Assembly (NCBI RefSeq): GCF_008124865.1
Contig: NZ_VNHY01000001.1
Location: forward strand, 744,001-808,000
Direction of reading: 5' to 3'
Length of the DNA: 64,000 nucleotides
Origin: Fodinibius salinus
Lineage (GTDB): Bacteria; Bacteroidota; Rhodothermia; Balneolales; Balneolaceae
Below are positions 26,882 to 37,978 of this stretch, in pieces (the stretch's first letter is position 1; every line of letters begins with the position of its first letter). The notes under the pieces are model-generated. The model saw nothing but the letters and a program-made list of their open reading frames with translations, ran no database searches and was not told where the DNA came from. A program made the position numbers and the translations under genes.

Positions 26882-27148
26882 GTGCTTTCAAATCAAAGTC
26901 CATATCAGGAACAATTTCACAGCTTATTAGATCAGCTGCGGGATGAAATTGATGCGCTGAAAGATGAAATAGAAGAACTGAACGCAGAAAATAAGCAGTT
27001 GCGATCTAAGCTCGAAGAAATCAAAGATGGCCAGACGGATATCTATTCAGCCATTTCTGAATCCGAGCGGCTTTCGATGCGACATCAGGTATTGGGACTG
27101 ATTGCAAAAATTGACAATCATCTTGAGCAAGAAACCGAAGAATCATGA
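26882..27148 (+). CDS. Small coiled-coil protein upstream of zapA (possible ZapB-like partner)
   Basis: 88 residues, GTG start 9 bp after pheT. Residues 8-50 are an acidic heptad coiled coil (LLDQLRDEIDALKDEIEELN, KQLRSKLEEIK), followed by a short helical tail (MRHQVLGLIAKIDNHLEQE). It overlaps the zapA ATG by four bases (ATGA). Position and coiled-coil nature suggest a cell-division partner of ZapA, but sequence alone does not show homology to E. coli ZapB. Confidence 0.6.
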   Translation: MLSNQSPYQEQFHSLLDQLRDEIDALKDEIEELNAENKQLRSKLEEIKDGQTDIYSAISESERLSMRHQVLGLIAKIDNHLEQETEES

Positions 27149-27438
27149 AATCAATTAAAGTAACCATACTGGGCAAACAGTATCCCCTGAAAGTTGATGA
27201 GTCTGAAGAAGAGGCTATGCGACGTATAGCGCAGTATGTTGACGAAAAGTTTCGCCAATATAAAAAAGAGCTGAAGAAACAGCCCGATACTACTGTCATG
27301 ACACTGGCGGCGCTCAGTATTTCAGAAGAACTTTTTGAAGAACGAAAACGAAATCGCGAGCTTAGCCAACAAGAAGATAAGGTATTGAAAGATGTAAATG
27401 CCTCACTTGAAGAGTTCATCGACGAGATCAAGAGTTAG
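27145..27438 (+). CDS. zapA: Cell division protein ZapA
   Basis: 97 residues with the ZapA layout: an N-terminal beta-hairpin (SIKVTILGKQYPLKVDESEE), the YVDEKFRQYKKE helix, the MTLAALSISEELFEER helix and a C-terminal coiled coil. ZapA binds and bundles FtsZ at the Z-ring. It overlaps the upstream coiled-coil gene by four bases (ATGA), indicating coupling. The 90 bp after it are too short to judge whether a 6S RNA gene is present; I see none. Confidence 0.85.
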   Translation: MKSIKVTILGKQYPLKVDESEEEAMRRIAQYVDEKFRQYKKELKKQPDTTVMTLAALSISEELFEERKRNRELSQQEDKVLKDVNASLEEFIDEIKS

Positions 27439-27528
27439 CCAATTTCAGTTCTGAGAACATCGTTATTTTCCTTACCTTTATCGCTTCTAAATAATAACAG
27501 AGCTTTTATACGCTAATTCTTATAAAGC

Positions 27529-28353
27529 ATGTCAAAAGATCTCATAAATATTCTTTTTATCGGCGATATTGTCGGTGAACCCGGTCTGAGCCTCCTTGAC
27601 ACGATCCTGCCCAGCCTTATTGAAAAACACGAAGCTGATTTCGTAATTGCCAACGGTGAAAATTCGCATAAAGGCAAAGGCATTAACCGGTCAATTATAA
27701 AACGGCTTTACGACCTTGGAGTGCATGTTATTACCGGCGGGAACCATTCATTTGCCAAATATAAAGTCTTCGACTACATGAAAGAAGATGGCAACATTCT
27801 TCGCCCTATGAATTACCCCAAGGGAAATCCCGGTTATGGCTTCGGGGTTTATGACATCCCTAGTACTGATAAAAAAATTGGCGTATTGAACCTGCAAGGG
27901 CGTACTTTTATGCAGCCTATCGATGACCCTTTTACGACGGCAGAATGGGTTTTAGATCGGATGAAGGATGATGGGGCTGATATCTTCTTTATTGATTTCC
28001 ATGCTGAAGCTACAGCCGAAAAACTAGCAATGGCCTGGGACCTGGACGGCGAAATATCGGTCTTTGTAGGCACTCATACCCATATTCCCACACACGATGC
28101 ACGAATTTTCCCGCAAGGAATGGGATATATTAGTGATGTAGGCATGACCGGTTCCTTTGACTCTGTACTGGGCATGGATAAAAATACTTCGATGAATCGT
28201 TTTAAGCTGGCTACCCCTCACCGCTACCGATTGGCCGAAGGTAACAATCATCTCTGTGGAATTCTTGCAAAGGTGGATACAGAAACGGCAAATTGTGAAC
28301 ATATTGAACCTATCATTTACCCTGCCTTTAATTCCAGCAATCTCGAAAGCTAA
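27529..28353 (+). CDS. YmdB-like metallophosphoesterase (TIGR00282 family)
   Basis: 274 residues with the calcineurin-like di-metal site: LFIGDIVGEPG (Asp), VIANGENSHKGKGI (Asn-Glu), TGGNHSF (Asn-His), IDFHAEATAEK, and GTHTHIPTHDAR. This set and the length match the YmdB family, whose B. subtilis member hydrolyses 2',3'-cyclic AMP and affects motility/biofilm choice. It lies between zapA and lolD; in many genomes ymdB follows rny (RNase Y), which is not present here. Confidence 0.9.
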   Translation: MSKDLINILFIGDIVGEPGLSLLDTILPSLIEKHEADFVIANGENSHKGKGINRSIIKRLYDLGVHVITGGNHSFAKYKVFDYMKEDGNILRPMNYPKGNPGYGFGVYDIPSTDKKIGVLNLQGRTFMQPIDDPFTTAEWVLDRMKDDGADIFFIDFHAEATAEKLAMAWDLDGEISVFVGTHTHIPTHDARIFPQGMGYISDVGMTGSFDSVLGMDKNTSMNRFKLATPHRYRLAEGNNHLCGILAKVDTETANCEHIEPIIYPAFNSSNLES

Positions 28354-28359
28354 TCTCTG

Positions 28360-29043
28360 ATGTCTATTATTTTAGAAGGCAACGATATTACTAAAAGGTT
28401 CGACAGTAAGTCTGGCAATGAGAAGCTTACTATCCTTAATAGTACCAATATTCAAATTGAAAAAGGCTCTGTTGTTACAGTTGTAGGTGCCAGCGGATGC
28501 GGAAAAAGTACGCTTCTGCATATTTTAGGCGGACTGGATCAACCTGATGAAGGAAGCGTATCATGGAACGGACAATCAATTTATGAAATGGATAAAAAGG
28601 CACTGGCCGAATTCCGAAACACTAAGCTGGGATTTGTCTTTCAGTTTCATCATCTACTACCAGAGTTTACGGCTCTGGAAAATATTATGATGCCGAGCCT
28701 TATTCGTGGAAATACAGCAGATGAAACTGAAAAACGGGCACGGGGTTTGTTAGAAGACTTTGGCATACCCGGTCGTGCTGAACACCGCCCTACTCAACTT
28801 TCCGGCGGCGAACAGCAGCGGGTAGCCATGGCACGGGCACTGATCAATAATCCCGATTTAATTTTGGCGGACGAACCTACCGGCAATCTTGATGAAGAAA
28901 ATACTGAAATACTATTGAAACTACTTTTTGACCTTCGTGAGGAAGAAGACGTCAGTCTGCTTTTAATTACTCATGAGAAGGATATTGCCCGACGTTCTGA
29001 CATTATTTATGAACTTTCAAAAGGTCAGCTGCACGAACTTTAA
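28360..29043 (+). CDS. lolD: ABC transporter ATP-binding protein, LolD-like
   Basis: 227-residue ATPase with Walker [10 protein letters not shown] (about 45-53), Q-loop [12 protein letters not shown], signature [15 protein letters not shown] and Walker [16 protein letters not shown]. The [13 protein letters not shown] stretch and the overall MacB/LolD-like pattern fit the lipoprotein-releasing system LolCDE, which moves lipoproteins from the inner membrane to LolA. The partner permease is not adjacent. It starts 6 bp after the phosphoesterase gene. A related MacB/FtsE-like role cannot be fully excluded. Confidence 0.82.
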   Translation: MSIILEGNDITKRFDSKSGNEKLTILNSTNIQIEKGSVVTVVGASGCGKSTLLHILGGLDQPDEGSVSWNGQSIYEMDKKALAEFRNTKLGFVFQFHHLLPEFTALENIMMPSLIRGNTADETEKRARGLLEDFGIPGRAEHRPTQLSGGEQQRVAMARALINNPDLILADEPTGNLDEENTEILLKLLFDLREEEDVSLLLITHEKDIARRSDIIYELSKGQLHEL

Positions 29044-29112
29044 ATTTTGCTATCAAGCAAAACCAATGATATTTTCATCTACTTCGAAAAACAAGATTAA
29101 CAAAGTGTTACT

Positions 29113-29799
29113 ATGAGTAAAAAACAGGTAAAAGAGGAATTAGAGCACGATATTCTGCTTGATACATTTTCTAAAGCACAAAGTTTTTATGATCAAAATC
29201 GCTCAGCAATAATTGGTGCTGCTGTTGCAATTCTCTTAATAATCGGAGGTTCAATAGGATATTATTATTATACCTCTGCCCAAGAAGCTGAAGCACAGCA
29301 GCTAATGACTAACCCAACAAAAGCCTATTTAAACCAAGATTACCAAACGGCATTAACGGGGTCAGAACAGGATTTTACTGTTGGTTTTAAGCAAATTATT
29401 GACAACTACAGTATCACTGATGCAGCAAATCTGGCACGATATTATGCTGCCGTTTGTGAATTCAATCTTGGAAATCCCCAAAATGCTTTAACCTATCTTG
29501 AAAATTACGAAGTGCCACAAGGGATTATGGGCGTTGGACCTATTTCGTTTCGAGGCGTTGTACTGACGGACATTGGGAATCACAGCCAAGCCGCTGATAC
29601 CTATGTGAAAGCTGCCGAGTGGAATGTGAATGATGCCACGACCCCTTACAATTATCTTGAAGCAGCTAAGGCTTTTCAAAAAGCCGGTAATAATGCCAAA
29701 GCAAAAGAATATGCTCAAAAAGTTATATCTGAGTACAGTAACAGCTCACAAGTTGCTGATGCCCAGAAAGTGCTGGGAATGCTGGCAACTGCTAAGTAA
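29113..29799 (+). CDS. Single-pass membrane TPR protein (YfgM-like)
   Basis: 228 residues: a short cytoplasmic N-terminus (KQVKEELEHDILLDTFSKAQ), one membrane helix (about 34-52, AIIGAAVAILLIIGGSIGYYYY), then TPR-like helical repeats on the outer face (ARYYAAVCEFNLGNPQNALTYL, NYLEAAKAFQKAGNNAKAKEYA, SQVADAQKVLGML). This matches the Bacteroidota relatives of YfgM, an ancillary factor of the SecYEG/PpiD periplasmic chaperone network. That function is inferred from architecture only. Confidence 0.75.
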   Translation: MSKKQVKEELEHDILLDTFSKAQSFYDQNRSAIIGAAVAILLIIGGSIGYYYYTSAQEAEAQQLMTNPTKAYLNQDYQTALTGSEQDFTVGFKQIIDNYSITDAANLARYYAAVCEFNLGNPQNALTYLENYEVPQGIMGVGPISFRGVVLTDIGNHSQAADTYVKAAEWNVNDATTPYNYLEAAKAFQKAGNNAKAKEYAQKVISEYSNSSQVADAQKVLGMLATAK

Positions 29800-29968
29800 G
29801 GATTATTGTATAGCCTAAAAATTTCTCAGGAGATCAAAAATCGTTTGAAGATCTATCATCATAACGATCAGACTGAGACAAACCCTACTCCACCGAAATA
29901 GCTTAGGCTATATAGGCTGAACAAACACCCGATCCACGATGACAGGATAGGTTGGCAAACTTATCCTG

Positions 29969-32900
29969 TTACATATTTCTGCGATACTGCCCACCGACTT
30001 CATAAAGCGCATCAGAGATTTCTCCCAGTGAAGCAACTTTCACCGTTTCCATAAGCTCTTTAAAGGTATTTCCATTTTCGCGCGCCACTTTTTTGAGCCG
30101 TGCTATTGCTTCTTCAGACTCATCCTTATTTCGCTCCCAGAACGCCTCCAGGCTTTCAATCTGCTGCTCTTTTTCTTCTTTGGTAGAGCGAATCAGGTCA
30201 ACGTCTTTCTCTTCTTCCTGTTCTTCGGCATCCTCATTGATGAAGGTATTAACGCCGATAATTGGTTTTTCTCCACTGTGCTTTTTGGATTCGTAATGCA
30301 GGCTTTCATCCTGAATTTTGCCCCGCTGGTACATATTTTCCATTGCTCCAAGCACACCGCCGCGCTCAGTCAGGCGGTCAAATTCAGTGAGAATGGCTTC
30401 TTCAACCAAATCCGTTAGCTCTTCAATAAAATAGGAACCCTGGTTAATATTTTCATTTTTAGCAGGCCCCATCTCCTTGTTGATAATCAGCTGTATGGCC
30501 AATGCACGCCGTACAGACTCTTCGGTAGGCGTGGTGATAGCCTCATCATATGCATTGGTATGCAACGAGTTACAATTGTCATAAATCGCCATCAGCGCCT
30601 GTAGGGTCGTTCGAATATCATTAAATTGAATGTCTTGAGCGTGTAGCGAGCGACCGCTTGTTTGAATATGATATTTTAGTTTTTGAGAACGTCTATTGGC
30701 ACCGTACTTCTCGCGCATAGCCACTGCCCAGATGCGTCGCGCCACTCTTCCGATTACTGCATACTCGGGATCAAGTCCATTGCTGAAAAAGAATGACAAG
30801 TTGTGTGCAAAAGTGTCAATATCCATTCCACGGGACAGATAATACTCCACATAAGTAAAGCCATTGGCCAAGGTAAAAGCAGCCTGTGTAATGGGATTTG
30901 CACCTGCCTCAGCAATATGGTAACCCGATATTGATACCGAATAGTAATTACGCACCTTGTGATCCGTAAAGTACTGCTGGATATCACCCATCATCTTCAA
31001 GGCAAATTCAGTAGAAAAAATACAGGTATTTTGCGCCTGGTCTTCTTTCAAGATATCGGCCTGTACTGTGCCCCGTACTACCGACATCGCCTCCTCTTTA
31101 ATACGGTTATAGGTCTCTTCGTCAACGAGCTGGTCGCCGGTAATACCAAGCAAACCCAATCCGAACTCATCGTTATTTTCAGGCAGTTCAGCATTATATT
31201 CCGGAGCTTCTACCCCCTTTTCATCGAAATATTCTTTTATCTTCTTCTTAGCTTCTTCCCACTCTCCGTTTTCTTTTAGATAACGTTCAACTTCCTGATC
31301 AATAGCCGTATTCATAAACATCGCCAAGATCATGGGAGCCGGACCGTTAATGGTCATAGAAACAGATGTCTTTCGAGAGGTAAGCTCAAAACCCGAATAC
31401 AATTTCTTCATGTCATCAAGTGTACAAATGCTGACACCTGAATTCCCAACTTTCCCATAAATATCGGGGCGATGATCAGGATCTTCACCGTACAGCGTCA
31501 CTGAATCAAAAGCTGTAGAAAGTCGAGCTGCCGGCATACCTTCACTCAAATAGTGGAACCGTTTGTTGGTCCGCTCGGGTGTACCTTCACCGGCAAACAT
31601 CCGTGTTGGATCTTCGCCTTCGCGCTTAAATTCAAAGACCCCGGCCGTAAAAGGATAGTAGCCGGGTAAGTTTTCTTTGAGTGCAAACTTCAGCTGCTCT
31701 CCTTTATGGTCAGTTTTGGGAAGAGCAACTCGGGGAATATCCAATCCACTAAGCGATTCACGAAACATTTTGTTCTTAAATGTCTTGTCCCGCACCTGTA
31801 CTTCCACATACTCTTGCCGGTACTCTTCGTACAGATCGTCCCATTCTTCCAAGATTTTCTTGCAGCGGGCATCCAGCTTGTCTGCCCAGTGTTCTTCCAT
31901 GCTTTCGAGTGTACCTTCCATGTCCTCCTGATTATCCGGTGACCACTGTTCCAGCTGGTCAAGTGTCCCCGATACCTGATCAAGCTTAGCGGCTATTTCT
32001 GACTGTCTTTCAGCCCATTCATGATAATCACGTATGGACTCGGATATTTCTGACAGATATCGCTTACGCTTTCCGGGAATGATGGCTTGAGCCTGTATAT
32101 CCTCAGCAGGTTCGGGACTGGTATAAAGCTGTGTCTCCCAACTCAAGCTGTAGTGCGAATTGACTGTATCTACCAAGGATTTAAATAGCCTGTTTACCCC
32201 CTCATCATTAAATTGAGCGGCAATAGTAGGATATACCGGCATCTGGTCAGGATCTGCGTTCCACGCCCCTCGATTACGCTTCATCTGTTTACGCACATCA
32301 CGGAGCGCATCCAATGACCCTTTCTTTTCAAACTTATTGAGCACAACGATTTCAGCCAGATCCAGCATATTAATTTTTTCCAGCTGGGTAGCCGCACCGT
32401 ACTCGCTGGTCATAACATACAGGGGGATATCCGTGATGTTGACAATTTCAGTATCGCTTTGACCAATACCGCTGGTCTCCACAATAACCAAGTCAAAACC
32501 GGCGGTCTTACAAACTTCAATAGCTCCTTTTATAGACTTACTTGTTGTTCTATTACTTGCACGTGTAGCAAGACTGCGCATAAATACTCGCTCGGGATCC
32601 AGACTATTCATACGAATCCGATCTCCCAGCAATGCACCACCAGTACGGACCTTGGAGGGATCAATAGAAATGATCGCAATATTCATGTCCTCAAACTCAG
32701 TCAGAAATCGGCGGACAAGCTCATCGGTCAGCGAACTTTTGCCCGCCCCACCGGTACCGGTAATCCCAATAAGAGGAATAGGATGGCCATTTTTTCGGGA
32801 TTCAATCAAATTGCCATCACCATCAAAAAGCTGATCGTCATCAAAAGAAATGATCTCATCGTGGTCGTTTTCAAGAGCAGAGATACAGCGTGCAAGCGTC

Positions 32901-33460
32901 TTGGGATTACGATCAGTAATTTCACGTGCATTTACTGATTCAACATCTGCTGTGTCGAAATCACATTTCTCAAGCATATAGTTGATCATCCCCTGCAGCC
33001 CCATTTCGCTACCGTCTTCGACGGAGAAAATGCGCGACACTCCTGCCTCGTGCAGTTCTTTAATCTCGTCTTCCACAATCACTCCGCCACCGCCGCCAAA
33101 CACGTTGATGTGAGAGGCACCTCGCTCATCCAGCAGCTCAATCATATATTTAAAATACTCCATGTGTCCGCCCTGATATGAGCTTACTGCGATACCCTGT
33201 ACATCTTCCTGAATAGCACAATCAACAATCTCTTGCACCGAACGGTTATGCCCCAGGTGAATAACCTCAGCTCCGCTACTCTGCAAAATGCGCCGCATGA
33301 TATTAATGCTGGCATCATGACCATCAAAAAGACTTGCTGCAGTCACAAAGCGAATATTATGCTCCGACTCATAGACCTCTGGAGTGGCAGAACTTCCTGT
33401 GCTGGTATCGTTATCCGTAGCAGCTTTTGTTGTTTGAGAAGTAGTTGAATCGTCAGACAT
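29969..33460 (-). CDS. icmF: Fused isobutyryl-CoA mutase / G-protein chaperone IcmF
   Basis: 1163 residues carrying a whole B12-dependent mutase on one chain. In order: cobalamin-binding domain (about 30-165, with the base-off motif region [17 protein letters not shown] and GGGGGVI), MeaB-type GTPase (about 225-450, Walker [13 protein letters not shown], then NKFEKKGS), a linker, and the TIM-barrel substrate domain (about 560-1110, with [40 protein letters not shown] and [14 protein letters not shown]). IcmF interconverts isobutyryl- and n-butyryl-CoA (some also pivalyl/isovaleryl-CoA), while the GTPase loads and protects the cofactor. It lies downstream of mprF on the minus strand with a 112 bp gap. 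Confidence 0.95.
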   Translation of the reverse strand: MSDDSTTSQTTKAATDNDTSTGSSATPEVYESEHNIRFVTAASLFDGHDASINIMRRILQSSGAEVIHLGHNRSVQEIVDCAIQEDVQGIAVSSYQGGHMEYFKYMIELLDERGASHINVFGGGGGVIVEDEIKELHEAGVSRIFSVEDGSEMGLQGMINYMLEKCDFDTADVESVNAREITDRNPKTLARCISALENDHDEIISFDDDQLFDGDGNLIESRKNGHPIPLIGITGTGGAGKSSLTDELVRRFLTEFEDMNIAIISIDPSKVRTGGALLGDRIRMNSLDPERVFMRSLATRASNRTTSKSIKGAIEVCKTAGFDLVIVETSGIGQSDTEIVNITDIPLYVMTSEYGAATQLEKINMLDLAEIVVLNKFEKKGSLDALRDVRKQMKRNRGAWNADPDQMPVYPTIAAQFNDEGVNRLFKSLVDTVNSHYSLSWETQLYTSPEPAEDIQAQAIIPGKRKRYLSEISESIRDYHEWAERQSEIAAKLDQVSGTLDQLEQWSPDNQEDMEGTLESMEEHWADKLDARCKKILEEWDDLYEEYRQEYVEVQVRDKTFKNKMFRESLSGLDIPRVALPKTDHKGEQLKFALKENLPGYYPFTAGVFEFKREGEDPTRMFAGEGTPERTNKRFHYLSEGMPAARLSTAFDSVTLYGEDPDHRPDIYGKVGNSGVSICTLDDMKKLYSGFELTSRKTSVSMTINGPAPMILAMFMNTAIDQEVERYLKENGEWEEAKKKIKEYFDEKGVEAPEYNAELPENNDEFGLGLLGITGDQLVDEETYNRIKEEAMSVVRGTVQADILKEDQAQNTCIFSTEFALKMMGDIQQYFTDHKVRNYYSVSISGYHIAEAGANPITQAAFTLANGFTYVEYYLSRGMDIDTFAHNLSFFFSNGLDPEYAVIGRVARRIWAVAMREKYGANRRSQKLKYHIQTSGRSLHAQDIQFNDIRTTLQALMAIYDNCNSLHTNAYDEAITTPTEESVRRALAIQLIINKEMGPAKNENINQGSYFIEELTDLVEEAILTEFDRLTERGGVLGAMENMYQRGKIQDESLHYESKKHSGEKPIIGVNTFINEDAEEQEEEKDVDLIRSTKEEKEQQIESLEAFWERNKDESEEAIARLKKVARENGNTFKELMETVKVASLGEISDALYEVGGQYRRNM

Positions 33461-33572
33461 GGTAAAATCTTTTGAGGGTGATAATTCTCACTCTTTAATG
33501 TACAAAATTTGAGCCATTTTTTTCAGCCATCTGTAAGTGGTTTGCCGATGCTGTTTTATATAACCGACTTAC

Positions 33573-36140
33573 TCAAAACTTTCGCTCATCACTGTTAATC
33601 ACCAGCTTCGAAAATCCGCCGGAAACTACATTAGTAAGGTTAGATATAATACGAGGAAGGGCTAAACCACCGGGACAAACTAAATATTTGGACTGCCAAT
33701 TGGGATTAAACTGATTTTTGTACGCGCGTACTTTCTTAAACCCATAAAAGTTTTCGCCGTATCTATATACCAAGCTGGCCAAGTTACTCCATCCCGGGGA
33801 AAAATCATGCATCTCCATCCCCGATAGTGGTGCCATACCCAAATTAAAGTGCTGATATCCTTCGGCCTTGCCCCATTGCATTATATTAACAAGCAGATAG
33901 TCGACAATACCATGGCCAATATTGGGATCATACCGAAACAAATCAGTTGCCAACTCGTGGCGGTCTGCACTGCCTATGAGATTTGAAAACGCCAATATCT
34001 CGCCATCTTTTTGTACTGTAGCAATCGGAAAATGCTGCAAAAACTGCTCGTCAAATCGTCCCACAGAAAAGCCGACGTCCTCCCTGTTTTGGGCATCCAA
34101 ACATGCATCAGAGATCATTTTAAGTTCAGACATTTTTTCCCGTAATGAAGCCCCGGATAGTATTTGATACTCAAAACCTGAATCTTTAAAATCCGAATAA
34201 TTTCTTACAACTGTATCTGCAGTATCGTTTTGATAATCAAAAGTATGCAATGGAATTTGAGCCTGTTCCCCCAACTTAAATAAGGTCAGTCCCAGGTCAA
34301 TATAATAGTCCAGCAAACGATCGTCCGTCAGATAAAAAACGGGATGCCACCCTTTTTGTATACAAGTGTCATAAAACGCCCAAATCATATCTTCATCTTT
34401 TTCTTCCGGTCCCACAGGGTCACCAAGCGTAATGCGGCACTGCCCCTCCGACTTATACATGATAAAAGCATCATTGGAACCGTTAATAAACAATTCTTTA
34501 TCCCCCAATAATACCAGCTGGGAAAGAGAAGAGTGACTTTTTTGGGCGATATCTGATGCTATCTGTAGCTGTTCCTCATCCGGCTTTGGCTTTTGCTTCG
34601 GACTTGGTTTCAGCAGCTTTGCTAATCCCATAAGAACAGCAAACCCCATGGCAGCAACGGTAGCCCGCAAATAGCGGGGAGCGTCTCCCATCAGGCTAAA
34701 CTTCCACCACAGTTCTTGCTGGTACTCCACGTTTCGGTATGAGAAAACCCCCAGCCACACCGCAGCAACTAGTACCATAAGGATGAGCGTAAGCCACCGT
34801 GCCGAAAATTTTTGATCAACGATAGATGCTTTTCGGTGAAACTCATCCCGACATGGGATAAGCCCAACCAACATTACAGCCAGTATGGATGCTTCCTCAT
34901 AATCAGCTCCCTTAAGAAGAGTAAAGATAATCCCGAAAACCAGTAACCCTATGGTAATGTGATAGGCCCCATCGATACGGCGCTGCAGTGCACTGGCCAA
35001 TACCAACATAGCAGCCCCTACCAAGCTGGCTAAAAAGTGGGACATTTCAATAACCGGAAGAGGTACAAAGTGTTGTAACCACTGTATGCGGGGTACCTCG
35101 GACGGTACGGCTCCAGAAAACAATAGGATAGCACCACCAATAAATATCGAAAAACTCATTACCTGTGGTATCACTCGAGGCACCCAGCTGGTCGCCTTAT
35201 CTTTAAACCGCTGTACGCGATGTCGATTCACCAAATATTCTTGGTATGCCAACACCACCAAGGCGCCCAATAATGGAAGGATATAATAAATAATACGATA
35301 TACAACCAGGATACTCAGTACCTGTGAGCCCGGCATAAAATTAGAAAGATACAACAACATGACAGACTCAAATACGCCCAGTCCGCCGGGCACCTGGCTA
35401 AATAATCCTATAATCTGAGCCAGCATAAACACACCCAAAAACCCGAAAAAGTTAATCCCCACATCCGGCAGCAGCACAAACAAGACAGAAGCCATCAACA
35501 GCCAGTCTACCGAGGCAATAGCAACTTGTTTAAGCGCCAGTGTTAAATCAGGAAAAGTAAACGACCAATTTCTAAACGTCAGCTCTTTGGTAAATTTAGC
35601 ACTGGCCCATACGTATCCAACGACCATCACCAGCAGTATGCCGCCCAATACCCGCAGTGAAACAAAGGGGACAACTACATCCGCGGGTAAGTCGGGTGTA
35701 GCCAGAAGCAACGCCAACCCCGCTACAGTACAGAATCCTATCCATAAGGTAAAAGCGCTGAATGCCACAATTTGAGTTACCTGCATGCCCGAAAACCCCC
35801 AGGCCGAGTAAATACGATAACGAATAGATCCGCCGGTAATTAATGCCAGTCCAATATTATGGCTAAAGGCATAGCCAACATAACCGGCCCGCACGATCTT
35901 ACTGGTCTCCAGTGATTCACCAATATAATCAACACCAAGCGCATCATATCCCGTAAGCAACAAATAACTAAAAAAACAAAGTACTAATGAAAGTAATATA
36001 TACAGATTGGGAATTTGGTGGAGCTGCGCCATAATTTCGGCAAGCTCATATTCCTGTAGCTTTTGGTCTAAGAACCAGAGAGCTACACAAAAAAAGATGA
36101 TGCTAATAAAAGGAGTTAGCTTTTTAAGTACCTTCTTCAT
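33573..36140 (-). CDS. mprF: Phosphatidylglycerol lysyltransferase/flippase MprF
   Basis: 855 residues. The N-terminal half is a flippase/LPG-synthase membrane domain with about 14 helices (residues 10-500; LITGGSIRYRIYSAWG and SQVPGGLGVFESVML are family motifs). The C-terminal part (about 540-850) is the cytosolic DUF2156/GNAT-like aminoacyl-transferase (ITLGDPVGPEE, WHPVFYLTDD, GMAPLSGMEMHDF, YGFKKVRAYKNQFNPNW). The enzyme adds an amino acid from aminoacyl-tRNA to phosphatidylglycerol and flips the product, lowering envelope negative charge. Which amino acid is used is not visible. It starts 21 bp after the lipoprotein gene. Confidence 0.9.
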   Translation of the reverse strand: MKKVLKKLTPFISIIFFCVALWFLDQKLQEYELAEIMAQLHQIPNLYILLSLVLCFFSYLLLTGYDALGVDYIGESLETSKIVRAGYVGYAFSHNIGLALITGGSIRYRIYSAWGFSGMQVTQIVAFSAFTLWIGFCTVAGLALLLATPDLPADVVVPFVSLRVLGGILLVMVVGYVWASAKFTKELTFRNWSFTFPDLTLALKQVAIASVDWLLMASVLFVLLPDVGINFFGFLGVFMLAQIIGLFSQVPGGLGVFESVMLLYLSNFMPGSQVLSILVVYRIIYYILPLLGALVVLAYQEYLVNRHRVQRFKDKATSWVPRVIPQVMSFSIFIGGAILLFSGAVPSEVPRIQWLQHFVPLPVIEMSHFLASLVGAAMLVLASALQRRIDGAYHITIGLLVFGIIFTLLKGADYEEASILAVMLVGLIPCRDEFHRKASIVDQKFSARWLTLILMVLVAAVWLGVFSYRNVEYQQELWWKFSLMGDAPRYLRATVAAMGFAVLMGLAKLLKPSPKQKPKPDEEQLQIASDIAQKSHSSLSQLVLLGDKELFINGSNDAFIMYKSEGQCRITLGDPVGPEEKDEDMIWAFYDTCIQKGWHPVFYLTDDRLLDYYIDLGLTLFKLGEQAQIPLHTFDYQNDTADTVVRNYSDFKDSGFEYQILSGASLREKMSELKMISDACLDAQNREDVGFSVGRFDEQFLQHFPIATVQKDGEILAFSNLIGSADRHELATDLFRYDPNIGHGIVDYLLVNIMQWGKAEGYQHFNLGMAPLSGMEMHDFSPGWSNLASLVYRYGENFYGFKKVRAYKNQFNPNWQSKYLVCPGGLALPRIISNLTNVVSGGFSKLVINSDERKF

Positions 36141-36161
36141 CGACAGTAAAAATTCTAAAAA

Positions 36162-37778
36162 CTATTGGAAGATGATCGTCAAATCGCCGGTCATTTTTTT
36201 TCGAACCGGTACCTTTTGCTGTATAAAATATGGTTCGGGTGCTTCAAATGGATCTACCTGCCCAAAATCCCATTTATTATTTCCATTCAAATCACGATAT
36301 GCAACTACTTTATAATTTAGAGGAGGCAAACGGTCTATCTCTACTTGCCCGTCAAAAAGGCTGTCGCGCCTGATATTTGACTCCTCATTGACAATTTGTA
36401 CCTCTACATCCTTGAGCGTAGAATCCTGGGTCACAATATTTAATGTTCCCATCTGCGTATCGTGCCAAAATTTGGGACTTAACTTTCGGTAATCCTTTAT
36501 AATAGGATCCCAGACACGAACCTCATAATTAACACCTTCTTTCCATCCCTCCTTGGCACTGAGCTGTAATTTATTTCGCCGCACCTTAACCCCCGACCAA
36601 TTCTTCGCCTCTTTGTTACCCTCTATAACAACCAGCGAATCAGTTATCACAGCGTTTTTAATAGGTTTTGCATATGTAACTTTAATCGTGTCATCAGGGA
36701 AATAGCCCGACACATTATTTCGTTCGATTATTCGCTGCTGCGTAGTATCTTTCTGTGCGGAACCGGTAAAAGAATTTGAAACTTCAGTCAGCTGATTATC
36801 AAAACCATCGACAATACCACGGACATCAAGATCATAAGTTGTGGAGGGGGATAAAGCATTTTTACTATGAGCAAATAATACAAACTGTTCATCGGGTTTA
36901 ATATATAAAGGGTATCCGCCCCCTACTTTTGTACCCGTGGAATCCGTTACAGCAATACGAGTACTATCGGTGAGCCTGATATTTTCACTGAATCGCAACC
37001 GTAATCGCTGAGATGAAAACAAGCCTACCCCCTGTAACGAAGGATTCGTTGTATCAACAGGGGTTTTAAAAATAGCAGCAATGGTATCGGTTTCTGCTTT
37101 ATCCAATGAGAAAAACTCTTTACCAAATGGCTGGGCCCGCTCCTGCTCCCGATCCCAAATTTTATTGCGATTGCGATCATTAACCCAAAAGGCTTTATAT
37201 CGTCCCTGCCGCAGATACGAAAACTGAAACTGTCCCGAAGTATCAGTAGAAGCAATATAGTTTGCCTGCTCACTTAAATCTACCGGCTCTCGATACAACA
37301 GGATTCGCTCACCATCCCTTCCCTTTCCGGTCTGGGCGTTGAGCACCCGACCAATTAAACTTCCCTCATCAATTTCGGGCCCCGTGGATACCGCCACTTT
37401 ATAAGGCTCAGCCATGCTGTTGCCCTTTACGTCTTTGAACTCTGTATTAACTGTCAAAATTAAGGTAGTAGAATCCGGTAAAGCCTCATCAAATTCTACA
37501 GCCACAGATTTTCGTCCCCAGTCCAGCTCATAATTAATGCCTATTCCCGGCTCTATTACGATGGCCTGCTGAAGTGAGGAACGTTCAACAAACTCCGAAA
37601 AGTGCAGGATAATCCGTTGCTTATCAAAATTTGTGGTTCCTGTTTCTGGTTCAGTCCTTACAATTTTTGGTCCCTCTTCATCGGGCGGCCCACCTGTAGG
37701 TGACGAGGGCGTTGCACAACTAAAAACAACCAATAAAACTGACGCAGTGGCAAGGCCAAGTAATCTGCAATGTCTCAC
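36162..37778 (-). CDS. Lipoprotein with bacterial Ig-like domain(s)
   Basis: 538 residues with a GTG start and a lipoprotein signal (hydrophobic ATASVLLVVF then SC lipobox, Cys about 21), followed by a Pro/Gly-rich stretch (TPSSPTGGPPDEEGPKIV). Residues about 35-130 form a SbsA-type Ig-like domain (IVRTEPETGTTNFDKQRIIL); further on a carboxypeptidase-regulatory-like segment (GQFQFSYLRQGRYKAFWVND) and a second Ig-like half can be made out, and it ends with RDLNGNNKWDFG. Known in many Bacteroidota as an outer-membrane or surface lipoprotein of unknown role. Probably cotranscribed with mprF. Confidence 0.8.
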   Translation of the reverse strand: MRHCRLLGLATASVLLVVFSCATPSSPTGGPPDEEGPKIVRTEPETGTTNFDKQRIILHFSEFVERSSLQQAIVIEPGIGINYELDWGRKSVAVEFDEALPDSTTLILTVNTEFKDVKGNSMAEPYKVAVSTGPEIDEGSLIGRVLNAQTGKGRDGERILLYREPVDLSEQANYIASTDTSGQFQFSYLRQGRYKAFWVNDRNRNKIWDREQERAQPFGKEFFSLDKAETDTIAAIFKTPVDTTNPSLQGVGLFSSQRLRLRFSENIRLTDSTRIAVTDSTGTKVGGGYPLYIKPDEQFVLFAHSKNALSPSTTYDLDVRGIVDGFDNQLTEVSNSFTGSAQKDTTQQRIIERNNVSGYFPDDTIKVTYAKPIKNAVITDSLVVIEGNKEAKNWSGVKVRRNKLQLSAKEGWKEGVNYEVRVWDPIIKDYRKLSPKFWHDTQMGTLNIVTQDSTLKDVEVQIVNEESNIRRDSLFDGQVEIDRLPPLNYKVVAYRDLNGNNKWDFGQVDPFEAPEPYFIQQKVPVRKKMTGDLTIIFQ

Positions 37779-37978
37779 AAACGTAAAGATATCCTTCGGT
37801 TAAATTTTGGAACATAAAATACAAATTTTTTATCCCTCATTTTATTTTTATTGGATTGCAACAAATCCTTCTTTTCTATGAGACATCCTGCAGCTCACCG
37901 TAAATCCAAAAGAACGTTTCAATCTTCACCTATGTATTATGTATCTTACCAAATAATATTTTGAGACAATATATCCCA

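Noticed and set aside
27439-27528. 6S RNA between zapA and the next gene
   Set aside because: The gap is only 90 bp, too short for a typical 6S RNA, and no long central-bulge hairpin is visible.
29942-29969. Inverted repeat ACAGGATA/TATCCTGT at the end of icmF
   Set aside because: Eight-bp stem with a 12-base loop, no T-tract on either side; overlaps the stop codon. Not strong enough to call a terminator.
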